A stretch of 64,000 nucleotides of DNA from JACCTU01 sp963769665. Lineage in GTDB: Bacteria > Actinomycetota > Thermoleophilia > Gaiellales > Gaiellaceae. This document shows positions 44,005 to 51,520 of the stretch, piece by piece. How positions within the stretch are numbered: position 1 is the stretch's first letter; every line of letters begins with the position of its first letter. Under the pieces are notes generated by a model. The model had not been told where the DNA came from. It did no database searches and was given only the letters and a program-made list of their open reading frames with translations. Made by a program: the position numbers and the translations under genes. The stretch is taken from contig CAVYMQ010000002.1 in the NCBI GenBank assembly GCA_963769665.1, forward strand, positions 186,001-250,000. The letters are read 5' to 3'.

Positions 44005-44729
44005 ACTCGCCCCGCCTCCGACCGCCCTCGCTCGTCGAGAGCTTCAACTACGCCTTCGAGGGGATCATCCATGTCCTCCGCACGCAGCGGAACATGCGGA
44101 TCCACTTCCTCCTCGCGGTCATCGTGCTGATCGGGGCGCTCGTGACCGGCGTGAACAAGTTCGAGCTGATCGCGCTCCTGATCGTGATCGCCTTCGTCCT
44201 GATCGCCGAGATGGTGAACACCGCGATCGAGGGTGCGATCGACGTCGCGACGACCTCGTTCGACCCGATGGCGAAGCTCGCGAAGGACATCGCGGCGGGC
44301 GCCGTGCTGATCGCGACGGTCGTCGCAGTGGCGGTCGGCTACCTCGTGTTCGCCGACCGGCTACGCGACCCGAGCCTGCGCATCCTCGACGGCCTCCGCG
44401 AGGCGCCGTTCGAGGTGACTCTGATCGCGCTCGTTCTCACCGTGATGCTGGTGATCGCCGCCAAGGCGTACACCGGGCGCGGCACCCCACTGCGCGGCGG
44501 GCTGCCGTCCGGCCATGCCGCGGTCGCGTTCGGAGGCTGGGTGGCCGTGACGACGTTGATCGGCGACGGGCGGTACTGGTTCCTCATCTCGACCGTGACC
44601 TTCATCATGGCGTTGCTCGTGGCGCAGACACGCATCGAGGCCGGCATCCACTCCTTGTTCGAGGTCTTCCTCGGCGGGCTCCTCGGCGCTCTCGTGACGC
44701 TCGTGATCTTCCAGGTGTTCTGGGCGTGA
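44001..44729 (+). CDS. fusion of diacylglycerol/undecaprenol kinase and PAP2 phosphatase
   Basis: A 242-residue membrane protein with two domains. Residues about 8-125 are a DgkA domain (RNMRIHFLLAV, and the active-site set Glu70, Asn73, Glu77 with KLAKDIAAG). Residues about 135-242 are a PAP2 lipid phosphatase domain with PSGH (169-172) and Arg211-x5-His217, the last acid being Glu221 in place of Asp. The first PAP2 motif is poorly kept. DgkA makes phosphatidate or undecaprenyl phosphate and PAP2 removes phosphate from such lipids, so opposing steps are joined. ATG 44001 overlaps ybeY by 4 bases. Confidence 0.88.
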   Translation: MNSPRLRPPSLVESFNYAFEGIIHVLRTQRNMRIHFLLAVIVLIGALVTGVNKFELIALLIVIAFVLIAEMVNTAIEGAIDVATTSFDPMAKLAKDIAAGAVLIATVVAVAVGYLVFADRLRDPSLRILDGLREAPFEVTLIALVLTVMLVIAAKAYTGRGTPLRGGLPSGHAAVAFGGWVAVTTLIGDGRYWFLISTVTFIMALLVAQTRIEAGIHSLFEVFLGGLLGALVTLVIFQVFWA

Positions 44730-45091
44730 CCGACGACGAGCTGCTCGCGCGGGCCGACGCAGTTGCCGAGCGCGCCTACGCGCCGTACTCCAAGTTCCAC
44801 GTGGGCGCAGCCGTCCTGACGAGAGACGGAACCGTGATCGAAGGCGTGAACGTCGAGAACGCCGCATACCCGCTCGGCACCTGCGCGGAGCGGACCGCGC
44901 TGTCCCGCGCGGTCACCGACGGCTTCGGCCCGGGCCGGCTCGAGGCGATCGCGATCACGGCATCCCCGTGCGGGGGTTGCCGCCAGTGGCTGCACGAGTT
45001 CGGCCTCGACCGCGTGATCTTCAGGAAGGCGAGCGGCGAGCCGGTGACCCGCACGCCGGACGAGCTGCTCCCCGAATCGTTCGACCTGTGA
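44726..45091 (+). CDS. cdd: cytidine deaminase
   Basis: A 121-residue zinc deaminase turning cytidine into uridine. The zinc ligands are Cys53 (CAER, with catalytic Glu55) and Cys82/Cys85 in PCGGC. YAPYSKFHVGAAV and GVNVENAAYPLGTCAER are diagnostic. GTG 44726 overlaps the preceding gene by 4 bases, and its stop overlaps era by 4 bases, a common order (ybeY-dgkA-cdd-era). Confidence 0.96.
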   Translation: MTDDELLARADAVAERAYAPYSKFHVGAAVLTRDGTVIEGVNVENAAYPLGTCAERTALSRAVTDGFGPGRLEAIAITASPCGGCRQWLHEFGLDRVIFRKASGEPVTRTPDELLPESFDL

Positions 45092-45948
45092 AGAGCGGCT
45101 TCGTCGCCGTCGCCGGCCGGCCGAACGTCGGCAAGTCGACGCTCGTCAACGCCCTCAGCGGCGGGAAGGTCGCGATCGTTTCCGACAAGCCGCAAACGAC
45201 GCGGCATCGCATCTTCGGAATCGCCAACGCCGAGGACTCACAGCTCGTCCTCGTCGACCTGCCAGGGTTTCAGCGTCCGCTGGACGAGATGACGGAGCGG
45301 ATGCAGCGCACGGTCGACCGAGCCTTCGAGGACGTCGAGGCCGTTCTGTTCGTGCTCTCCGCGCGGGAGCGGATTGGAGCGGGTGATCGGTTCATCGCGA
45401 AGCGCGTCTTCGCGCTCGAGGTTCCGGTGGTGATCGCGCTCAACAAGGTCGATCGACTCAAACCGGGTCACATCGCCTCGCAGATGGCGACCGCCTCGCA
45501 GCTCGGGCCGTTTCACGCGCTGCATCCGGTGAGCGCGAAGACGGGCGACGGGATTCCGGAGCTGCGGGAGGAGCTCGTCGAACTGCTCCCCGAAGGGCAG
45601 GTGTACTTTCCGCTCGATCAGCGGACCAACCTGCCGCTCGAGCTCCAGCTCGCCGAGCTGATCCGCGAGCAGGCGCTCCACCTCACGAAGGAGGAGTTGC
45701 CACACGCGATCACCGTCGAGATCGAGGAGCTGGGGGAGAAGGTCGTTCGCGCGAGCCTCCTCGTCGAGACCGAGTCTCAGAAGCACATCCTCGTCGGCAA
45801 GGGTGGTTTGATGGTCAGGGAGATCGGCACGCGCGCGCGCCCGGAGTTCGAATCGATCCTCGGCCGGCCCGTCTATCTCGACCTGCAGGTGAAGGTTCGT
45901 CCGCGCTGGCGCCGAGACACCGCCACGCTCGACCGGCTCGGCCTCTGA
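45088..45948 (+). CDS. era: GTPase Era
   Basis: A 286-residue GTPase for 16S rRNA and 30S assembly. G1 GRPNVGKST, effector DKPQTTRHRIFGI, G3 DLPGF, G4 NKVD, and a C-terminal KH domain (QKHILVGKGGLMVREIGTRAR). GTG 45088 overlaps cdd by 4 bases. It ends the phoH-era operon; repeat copy B follows. Confidence 0.96.
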   Translation: MKSGFVAVAGRPNVGKSTLVNALSGGKVAIVSDKPQTTRHRIFGIANAEDSQLVLVDLPGFQRPLDEMTERMQRTVDRAFEDVEAVLFVLSARERIGAGDRFIAKRVFALEVPVVIALNKVDRLKPGHIASQMATASQLGPFHALHPVSAKTGDGIPELREELVELLPEGQVYFPLDQRTNLPLELQLAELIREQALHLTKEELPHAITVEIEELGEKVVRASLLVETESQKHILVGKGGLMVREIGTRARPEFESILGRPVYLDLQVKVRPRWRRDTATLDRLGL

Positions 45949-45960
45949 GCACACGGCGTG

Positions 45961-46070
45961 TGGAACGATCGTCACGCTCCCGCGACAACTCGGCCCAGAC
46001 GCGGCACACACGCAGCGGTAGCCTCGACGTTGGGTGCGGGGTGGCCCAAACCCCACCCAAGGGTGGGGGT
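45961..46070 (-). repeat. dispersed ~115-base repeat, copy B
   Basis: Occupies the gap between era and the convergent FRG gene, read on the minus strand. Exact blocks shared with copy A are at 46036-46049 (14 bases) and 46016-46027 (12 bases), separated by 8 bases here and 10 in copy A. It includes a strong hairpin of GGGTGGGG type. Confidence 0.75.
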
Positions 46071-46084
46071 GCGTTTGAAGAACC

Positions 46085-46876
46085 TCAGCCGCTGCGCGGG
46101 AGGTAGTACCGCCGCAGCCACGCGCTCAGGCCGTCCAGCCCCGGGAACAGGACCCGCTCCGTGATGTTCGCCTGGTCGAGCTTGTCGCGCACTTCCCACT
46201 TCAGCTCGGCGGGCACGATGAGCTTGCGCACGAGGTCGTCGTGCTGGTCGCCCCACTCGTCGAGCGACGCCTCGGCCGACGACATGAGCGAGAAGAGCGC
46301 GTACTGGTTGACGATCCGGTCGTCGAGCGACGGCGGCTCGAGGAAGAGGACGAAGTCCTCGTCCTCGGCGAGGTGGTCGAGCTCCCGCCGGTTCTGGGCG
46401 GCGCGGTCGAGCATCTCGGCCGTGAAGACGTTCGCGCCTTCGTCGCCGAGCACCTTCCGGAGCGACTCCGGCAGCAGCTCGTGCGCGCGGACGTAGTCGA
46501 TCGTCCACACGACGCCGTCCTCGTTGAAGCGAAGCAATGTCGTCGTCGCGAAGTGCAGCGCGACGTACGGCGAGAACGTCCAGTCGAGCAAACGCGTCGG
46601 CAGGCCGTGGTGCTGCGCGAGTGCGAGCCAGTTCCACGCCGAGTCGTAGGGCACGTCGCTCTTCCGCGCGTACTTGCGGAAGCTGCGGATCAGGGGTGCC
46701 TCGAGTGACCCTGGGTCGGCGCTGAGACGCTGGAGGCTCGTCTCGAGACCCTCGGTGGCAAGGGCGCGACCGCGATACGCGAAGTTGGAGCGGTGCCGGC
46801 CGAGGCGCTCCTGCCACGAGTCCTCGAACAGCCGCTCGTGGAGCTCCGTCCAGCTCTCGACGCGGATCTCGCGCAC
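46085..46876 (-). CDS. FRG domain protein
   Basis: A 263-residue protein with an FRG domain, named after the conserved F-R-G motif; here FAYRG at residues 32-36. Further family-like pieces are NWLALAQHHGLPTRLLDWT and NQYALFS. The biochemical role is unknown; FRG proteins are often found in variable or defence-related gene sets. Start GTG 46876 has an AAGGA SD 6 bases upstream; the longer frame extends across the promoter region. It stands alone, convergent to era and divergent from deoC. Confidence 0.82.
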   Translation of the reverse strand: MREIRVESWTELHERLFEDSWQERLGRHRSNFAYRGRALATEGLETSLQRLSADPGSLEAPLIRSFRKYARKSDVPYDSAWNWLALAQHHGLPTRLLDWTFSPYVALHFATTTLLRFNEDGVVWTIDYVRAHELLPESLRKVLGDEGANVFTAEMLDRAAQNRRELDHLAEDEDFVLFLEPPSLDDRIVNQYALFSLMSSAEASLDEWGDQHDDLVRKLIVPAELKWEVRDKLDQANITERVLFPGLDGLSAWLRRYYLPRSG

Positions 46877-47048
46877 GAGCCTTCCTTTTCCCGAGTGCTC
46901 GGTTGCTAGACCCGACGCCTTGGCGCGCACGGACGGCGCCGCGCCTTGGCGAGGGGCCGACAGGCGGGGCGGGGCGCGCGAGGCCTGATCGCACGGCGAT
47001 TCGGTCGCATTGCGCGGCAACGATGACGGTCGGCCCGGACGGCGGAGC

Positions 47049-47054
47049 TACACT
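47049..47054 (+). promoter_or_regulatory. -10 box of the deoC operon (leaderless)
   Basis: TACACT lies 6 bases before ATG 47061. The rest of the 184-base gap from 46877 holds no gene that I can support. Confidence 0.55.
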
Positions 47055-47060
47055 CGATCC

Positions 47061-47999
47061 ATGGCCCAGGCGCCTGCACTGCCGCGCGGTTTCGAGCTTC
47101 CGCTCGAGCCTCGGCTGCCGCGCATCGGTTCCGTCGACCAGGTTGCGGTCGAAGAGCGTGCCGCGTCGCTCGCGAAGCGCTCGATCAAACGCGAGTCGAA
47201 GCTCTTCGCGCTCGACCTTGCGATCCGGATGATCGACCTGACGACGCTCGAGGGTGCCGACACGCCGGGGAAGGTCGCGGCGCTCTGTTCGAAGGCGATG
47301 CGCCCCGACCCCGTTGATCCCACCGTGCCGCCCGTCGCCGCGATTTGCGTCTACCCGAACCTCGTTCCTGTCGCCAAGGAGCGGCTCGGCGACAGCGGCG
47401 TCAAGGTCGCGGCGGTCGCGACCGGGTTTCCCTCGGGACAGTTCCCGATCGAGCTCAAGCTCGCCGACGTCCGCTCCGCGGTCGAGCTCGGCGCGGACGA
47501 GATCGACATGGTGATCGACCGCGGCGCGTTCCTGTCGGGCCGCTACGCGAAGGTCTACGACGAGATCGTCCGCGTCAAGGAGGCGGCCGGCGACGTGCAC
47601 GTCAAGGTGATCCTGGAGACGGGCGAGCTCGGCACCTACGACAACGTTCGCCGCGCCTCGCTGCTCGCGATGGCGGCCGGCGCCGACTTCATCAAGACCT
47701 CGACCGGCAAGGTCTCACCGGCTGCGACCCTGCCGGTCTCGCTGGTGATGCTCGAGGCGATTCGCGACGTGCACGACGAGACGGGGCGCGTTGTCGGGTT
47801 CAAGCCCGCCGGCGGCGTGCGCAACGCGAAGCAGGCCGTCCAGCACCTCGTGCTCGTGCACGAGACGCTCGGCCCCGACTGGATGACGCCCGACCTCCAT
47901 CGCTTCGGCGCCTCGTCGCTCCTCAACGACGTGCTGATGCAGATCCGCAAGGAGAAGACGGGCCGGTATCAAAGCCCGGACTACTTCACCGTTGACTGA
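47061..47999 (+). CDS. deoC: deoxyribose-phosphate aldolase
   Basis: A 312-residue class I aldolase that splits 2-deoxyribose 5-phosphate into acetaldehyde and glyceraldehyde 3-phosphate. The Schiff-base lysine is Lys212 in ADFIKTSTGK, and the second lysine lies in GFKPAGGV. N- and C-terminal extensions make it longer than the E. coli enzyme (259). ATG 47061 follows TACACT. It leads an operon with two aldehyde dehydrogenase genes that would consume acetaldehyde. The end overlaps the next gene by 8 bases. Confidence 0.95.
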   Translation: MAQAPALPRGFELPLEPRLPRIGSVDQVAVEERAASLAKRSIKRESKLFALDLAIRMIDLTTLEGADTPGKVAALCSKAMRPDPVDPTVPPVAAICVYPNLVPVAKERLGDSGVKVAAVATGFPSGQFPIELKLADVRSAVELGADEIDMVIDRGAFLSGRYAKVYDEIVRVKEAAGDVHVKVILETGELGTYDNVRRASLLAMAAGADFIKTSTGKVSPAATLPVSLVMLEAIRDVHDETGRVVGFKPAGGVRNAKQAVQHLVLVHETLGPDWMTPDLHRFGASSLLNDVLMQIRKEKTGRYQSPDYFTVD

Positions 48000-49482
48000 T
48001 CTCGAGCGAAAGCAGGACCGCACCCCGGTCCCCTCCGAGTGGACGTACGCGCCCGCGCCCGAGTCGCGCGACGTCGTCCAGATCCGGGAGCGCTACGGCC
48101 ACTTCGTCGGCGGCGAGTGGCTCGAGCCGAGCCAGACCTACACCACGATCAGCCCCGGGACCGAGGAAGACCTCGCCGAGGTCGGCCAGGCGACGTCCGA
48201 GGAGGTCGACCTCGCGGTCAAGGCCGCACGCGGGGCGTACGAGAACGGCTGGTCGAACCTGCCGGGCTCCGAGCGCGCGAAGTACCTCTTCCGGATCGCG
48301 CGGATCCTGCAGGAGCGCGCGCGCGAGTTCGCCGTGCTGGAGTCGCTGAACGGCGGCAAGCCGATCAAGGAGTCGCGCGACGTCGACCTTCCGCTCGCCG
48401 CGGCGCACTTCTTCTACTACGCGGGCTGGGCCGACAAGCTCGAGTACGCGTTCCCGAACCGCAAGCCGAAGCCGGTCGGCGTCGCGGGCCAGATCATCCC
48501 GTGGAACTTCCCGCTGCTGATGCTGTCGTGGAAGATCGCCCCGGCGCTCGCGTGCGGGAACACCGTCGTTCTCAAGCCTGCCGAGACGACGCCGCTGACC
48601 GCGCTGCTCTTCTGCGATGTGCTGCGCCAGGCGGAGCTGCCGGCGGGAGTCGTCAACATCGTCACCGGCGACGGCAGCACCGGCGCCGCGCTCGTCAAGC
48701 ACGAGGGCATCGACAAGATCGCGTTCACCGGCTCGACGGAGGTGGGCAAGGCGATCCAGCGCGAGCTCGCCGGCACCGGCAAGAAGCTCACGCTCGAGCT
48801 CGGCGGGAAGGCGGCGAACGTGATCTTCGACGACGCCGCGCTCGACCAGGCGGTCGAGGGGATCGTGAACGGGATCTACTTCAACCAGGGCCACGTGTGC
48901 TGCGCCGGCTCGCGCCTGCTCGTGCAGGAGTCGATCTCCGACGCCGTGATCGACAAGCTCAAGCGCCGCCTGACCACGCTCCGCGTCGGCGACCCGCTCG
49001 ACAAGAACACCGACGTCGGCGCGATCAACTCGAAGATGCAGCTCGACAAGATCACCGAGCTCGTCGAGGCGGGCAAGGAAGAAGGCGCGGAGATCTACCA
49101 GCCGCCGTGCCGCCTGCCGGAGAAGGGCTACTGGTTCGTCCCGACCGTCTTCACGAACGTCGCGCAGAGCTACCGGATCGCGCAGGAGGAGATCTTCGGG
49201 CCGGTGCTGTCGGTGCTCACCTTCCGCACGCCGGAGGAGGCGGTCGAGAAGGCGAACAACACGCCGTACGGCCTCAGCGCGGGTGTCTGGACGGAGAAGG
49301 GCTCGCGCATCCTCTGGATGGCGCAGCAGCTGCGCGCCGGCGTCGTCTGGGCGAACACCTACAACCGCTTCGACCCGACGTCGCCGTTCGGCGGCTACAA
49401 GGAGTCGGGCTACGGCCGCGAGGGCGGCAAGCACGGCCTCGAGCCGTACCTCAAGTTCGACTCGGAGGCGTTCGGTGGCTGA
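47992..49482 (+). CDS. aldehyde dehydrogenase
   Basis: A 496-residue NAD(P)-dependent aldehyde dehydrogenase. The catalytic cysteine is Cys303 in GHVCCAGSR, the general base lies in TLELGGKAAN, and cofactor motifs PWNFPLLML and FTGSTEVGK are complete. It starts at TTG 47992 inside the end of deoC (8-base overlap). In this operon it most likely oxidises acetaldehyde released by DeoC. It is followed by a short paralogue lacking the catalytic half. Confidence 0.94.
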   Translation: MTDLERKQDRTPVPSEWTYAPAPESRDVVQIRERYGHFVGGEWLEPSQTYTTISPGTEEDLAEVGQATSEEVDLAVKAARGAYENGWSNLPGSERAKYLFRIARILQERAREFAVLESLNGGKPIKESRDVDLPLAAAHFFYYAGWADKLEYAFPNRKPKPVGVAGQIIPWNFPLLMLSWKIAPALACGNTVVLKPAETTPLTALLFCDVLRQAELPAGVVNIVTGDGSTGAALVKHEGIDKIAFTGSTEVGKAIQRELAGTGKKLTLELGGKAANVIFDDAALDQAVEGIVNGIYFNQGHVCCAGSRLLVQESISDAVIDKLKRRLTTLRVGDPLDKNTDVGAINSKMQLDKITELVEAGKEEGAEIYQPPCRLPEKGYWFVPTVFTNVAQSYRIAQEEIFGPVLSVLTFRTPEEAVEKANNTPYGLSAGVWTEKGSRILWMAQQLRAGVVWANTYNRFDPTSPFGGYKESGYGREGGKHGLEPYLKFDSEAFGG

Positions 49483-50275
49483 CCGCCTGCCCGTCAACAA
49501 GACGTACAAGCTCTACATCGGCGGCGCGTTCCCGCGCTCCGAGTCCGGGCGGACGTTCGAGGCCGAAGGGCAGAACGTGGCGCGCGCCTCGCGCAAGGAC
49601 GTGCGCGACGCCGTCCGCGCCGCGCGCGACGGGTACGGGAAGTGGTCGACGATGACCGCCTACAACCGCGGACAGATTCTCTACCGGGTCGCGGAGATGA
49701 TGGAGGCGCGGCGCGACGAGTTCGCAGCCATGACCTCGGGGAAGAAGGAGGTCGACCGCGCGATCGACCGCGTCGTCTGGTACGCCGGCTGGGCGGACAA
49801 GCTCCCGCAGGTGCTCGGCGGCTCCAACCCCGTCGCCGGCCCGTACTTCAACTTCACCGTCCCCGAGCCCACCGGCGTCGTCGGCGTGCTCGCGCCGGAC
49901 GAGCCCGCGCTCGCGGGGCTGATCTCCAGGATCGCCCCCGTGCTCGTCGGAGGCAACGCGGTCGTCGCGGTCGCCTCGGAGACGCACCCGCTCGCGGCGA
50001 TCGAGCTCGCCGAGGTGCTCGCGACCTCCGACGTGCCGGGAGGCGCGGTCAACATCCTCACCGGCTACCGCGAGGAGCTCGCGCCGTGGCTCGCGGGGCA
50101 CATGGACGTCAACGCGATCGACGTGACGGGCGCGGACGGGCTCTCCGCCGACGTCGAGCGGCTCGCCGCCGAGAACGTCAAGCGGGTCGTGCGCGGCCAG
50201 CCCGACGGCCAGAGCGCCTGGCAGATCGCGGACTTCCTCGAGCTGAAGACGGTCTGGCACCCGATCGGGCGCTAG
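49475..50275 (+). CDS. short aldehyde dehydrogenase-like protein without catalytic domain
   Basis: A 266-residue protein corresponding to the N-terminal half of the aldehyde dehydrogenase fold (KTYKLYIGGAFPRSESGRTFE, AYNRGQILYRVAEMMEAR, VVWYAGWADKLPQVLGG). The catalytic region with Cys and the LELGGK motif is absent. The frame is intact and overlaps the full-length gene by 8 bases, so it is not a decaying remnant but a likely stable partner or regulatory subunit. I believe deoC followed by a long and a short dehydrogenase also occurs in other actinobacteria. Confidence 0.85.
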   Translation: MADRLPVNKTYKLYIGGAFPRSESGRTFEAEGQNVARASRKDVRDAVRAARDGYGKWSTMTAYNRGQILYRVAEMMEARRDEFAAMTSGKKEVDRAIDRVVWYAGWADKLPQVLGGSNPVAGPYFNFTVPEPTGVVGVLAPDEPALAGLISRIAPVLVGGNAVVAVASETHPLAAIELAEVLATSDVPGGAVNILTGYREELAPWLAGHMDVNAIDVTGADGLSADVERLAAENVKRVVRGQPDGQSAWQIADFLELKTVWHPIGR

Positions 50276-50279
50276 CGCG

Positions 50280-50864
50280 CTACAGCGGCGGCGGGAGCGC
50301 CGATCTGCGCTCGCTGCGGCGGGAGCCGCTCCGTACGTCGACCCCGCCCATCAACGACCACGCCTTGACCCGGATGAGCGGCCCTGAGCTCGCCGCGCCC
50401 TCGGGGACCCTGTTGCTGTTGCCGCCCATCAGCGCGAAGCCGGAGAGCTCCACGCGCGCGCCCTCGGGCACCCAGATCGTCGAGCCGCCCATGACCGCGA
50501 TCGCCGTCACGGTCGCCTCGCCGTCGGGGAAGCTCGCCGCGCGGAGATCGAGGTCGCTGCCACCCATGAAGTCCACGATCATCGTCTCGTCCGTGGCAAC
50601 GTCTTCGGCGCGCTCGTTGCCGCCCATGACCGAGACGAGCCAGCGGCGCTTCCGAGGTTGCGCCCTCGGTGCGGGCGCGTCTGGAAGATCGGCGGTCAGC
50701 ACGTCCAGCTCCTCGTGCGTGCGGGCCTCGTAGGCCTGGTCCATCCGCTCGACGAACTCGTCGTAGGACAGGCGGCCGACCGCGTGGTGCTCCCCGAGGG
50801 TCCGAACCGCGGACTCGCGCTCCACGTCGGAGATCCGGAGCGCCGGTCGCTGTTCTCCCGCCAT
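50280..50864 (-). CDS. DUF1707 and LiaF-like domain protein
   Basis: A 194-residue protein. Residues about 8-60 are a DUF1707 (SHOCT-like) domain (LRISDVERESAVRTLGEHHA, GRLSYDEFVERMDQAYEA). The rest is a beta-rich LiaF-like domain with five Met-Gly-Gly repeats (VMGGNE, FMGGSD, VMGGST, LMGGNS, LMGGVD), which suggests a short beta-helix. No membrane helix is seen. Related proteins take part in cell-envelope stress responses. ATG 50864 follows a CAGACT -10-like box by 7 bases on the minus strand. Confidence 0.85.
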   Translation of the reverse strand: MAGEQRPALRISDVERESAVRTLGEHHAVGRLSYDEFVERMDQAYEARTHEELDVLTADLPDAPAPRAQPRKRRWLVSVMGGNERAEDVATDETMIVDFMGGSDLDLRAASFPDGEATVTAIAVMGGSTIWVPEGARVELSGFALMGGNSNRVPEGAASSGPLIRVKAWSLMGGVDVRSGSRRSERRSALPPPL

Positions 50865-50909
50865 GCGGGGGAGTCTGCCGTCGTCGAGAGCGCCTCGCAA
50901 CGACGCAGT

Positions 50910-50915
50910 TAGCAT
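50910..50915 (+). promoter_or_regulatory. -10 box of the TrpC-like gene operon
   Basis: TAGCAT lies 8 bases before ATG 50924 without an SD. Confidence 0.5.
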
Positions 50916-50923
50916 CCCCCGGC

Positions 50924-51520
50924 ATGAACGAGCGAGGATCACGCCGGCTCAGCCTGGCGATCTCCGAGGGCGACGGCATCTCCGTGCTCGTCGAGGTGAC
51001 CTCGCCCGAGGCGGCCGGCGCGGCCGAGGAGCAGGGCGCAGACGGCGTCGTCGTCCGGACCGGCGGGTCAGCGGTTCGCGGCGCGACCGAGCTCCCGATC
51101 CTCTGGTGCCCCGACGGCCCGGCGGCCGCAGACGCGGCCGGAGCGGACGCCTGCCTGCTCGTCGCCGAGCGCTACGACGAGGACTGGCAGCGACTCGCGG
51201 ACGATCTCGCACGCGGTCTGGAGCTCGGGCTGGACAGCGTCGTCGAGGTGCGCGACGAGGAGGAGCTGCAAGCGACGCTAGAGCACGTCGACCCGGAGAT
51301 CTTCCTGCTCGGCGGCGAGCCGCACGACCCGGACGAGGTGCCGCTCGACCACGTGCTCGAGTTGCTGCCGGACGTCCCGGCGGGAAAGCTCGCCGTCGCC
51401 TACCTCCCGGACGCGACGCAGGACGAGGTCGAGGCGCTCGAGCGCGCCGGGGTCGACGCGGTCGTCGTGAACGCGAGCGACGTGCGCGAGCTCGTCGGTG
51501 CAGAGCCCCCCGCAGTCTGA
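50924..51520 (+). CDS. TrpC-like degenerate TIM-barrel protein
   Basis: A 198-residue protein resembling indole-3-glycerol phosphate synthase: strands such as VLVEVTSPEAAGAAEEQGAD, DSVVEVRDEEELQATLEHV and AVDAVVVN-like GVDAVVVNASD follow the TrpC repeat pattern. The Lys and Glu catalytic residues of real TrpC cannot be placed, and acidic residues dominate. Function unknown; it is unlikely to make tryptophan. It overlaps the following GT-C type gene by 23 bases. Confidence 0.6.
   Translation: MNERGSRRLSLAISEGDGISVLVEVTSPEAAGAAEEQGADGVVVRTGGSAVRGATELPILWCPDGPAAADAAGADACLLVAERYDEDWQRLADDLARGLELGLDSVVEVRDEEELQATLEHVDPEIFLLGGEPHDPDEVPLDHVLELLPDVPAGKLAVAYLPDATQDEVEALERAGVDAVVVNASDVRELVGAEPPAV

Noticed and set aside
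46910..46960. Short direct repeat GCCTTGGCG in the FRG/deoC gap
   Set aside because: Nine bases in GC-rich DNA, two copies only; no protein or promoter geometry makes it meaningful.
49475..50275. Short aldehyde dehydrogenase as a pseudogene
   Set aside because: The frame is intact, tightly coupled to the upstream gene, and codon usage looks like its neighbours; a functional truncated paralogue fits better.
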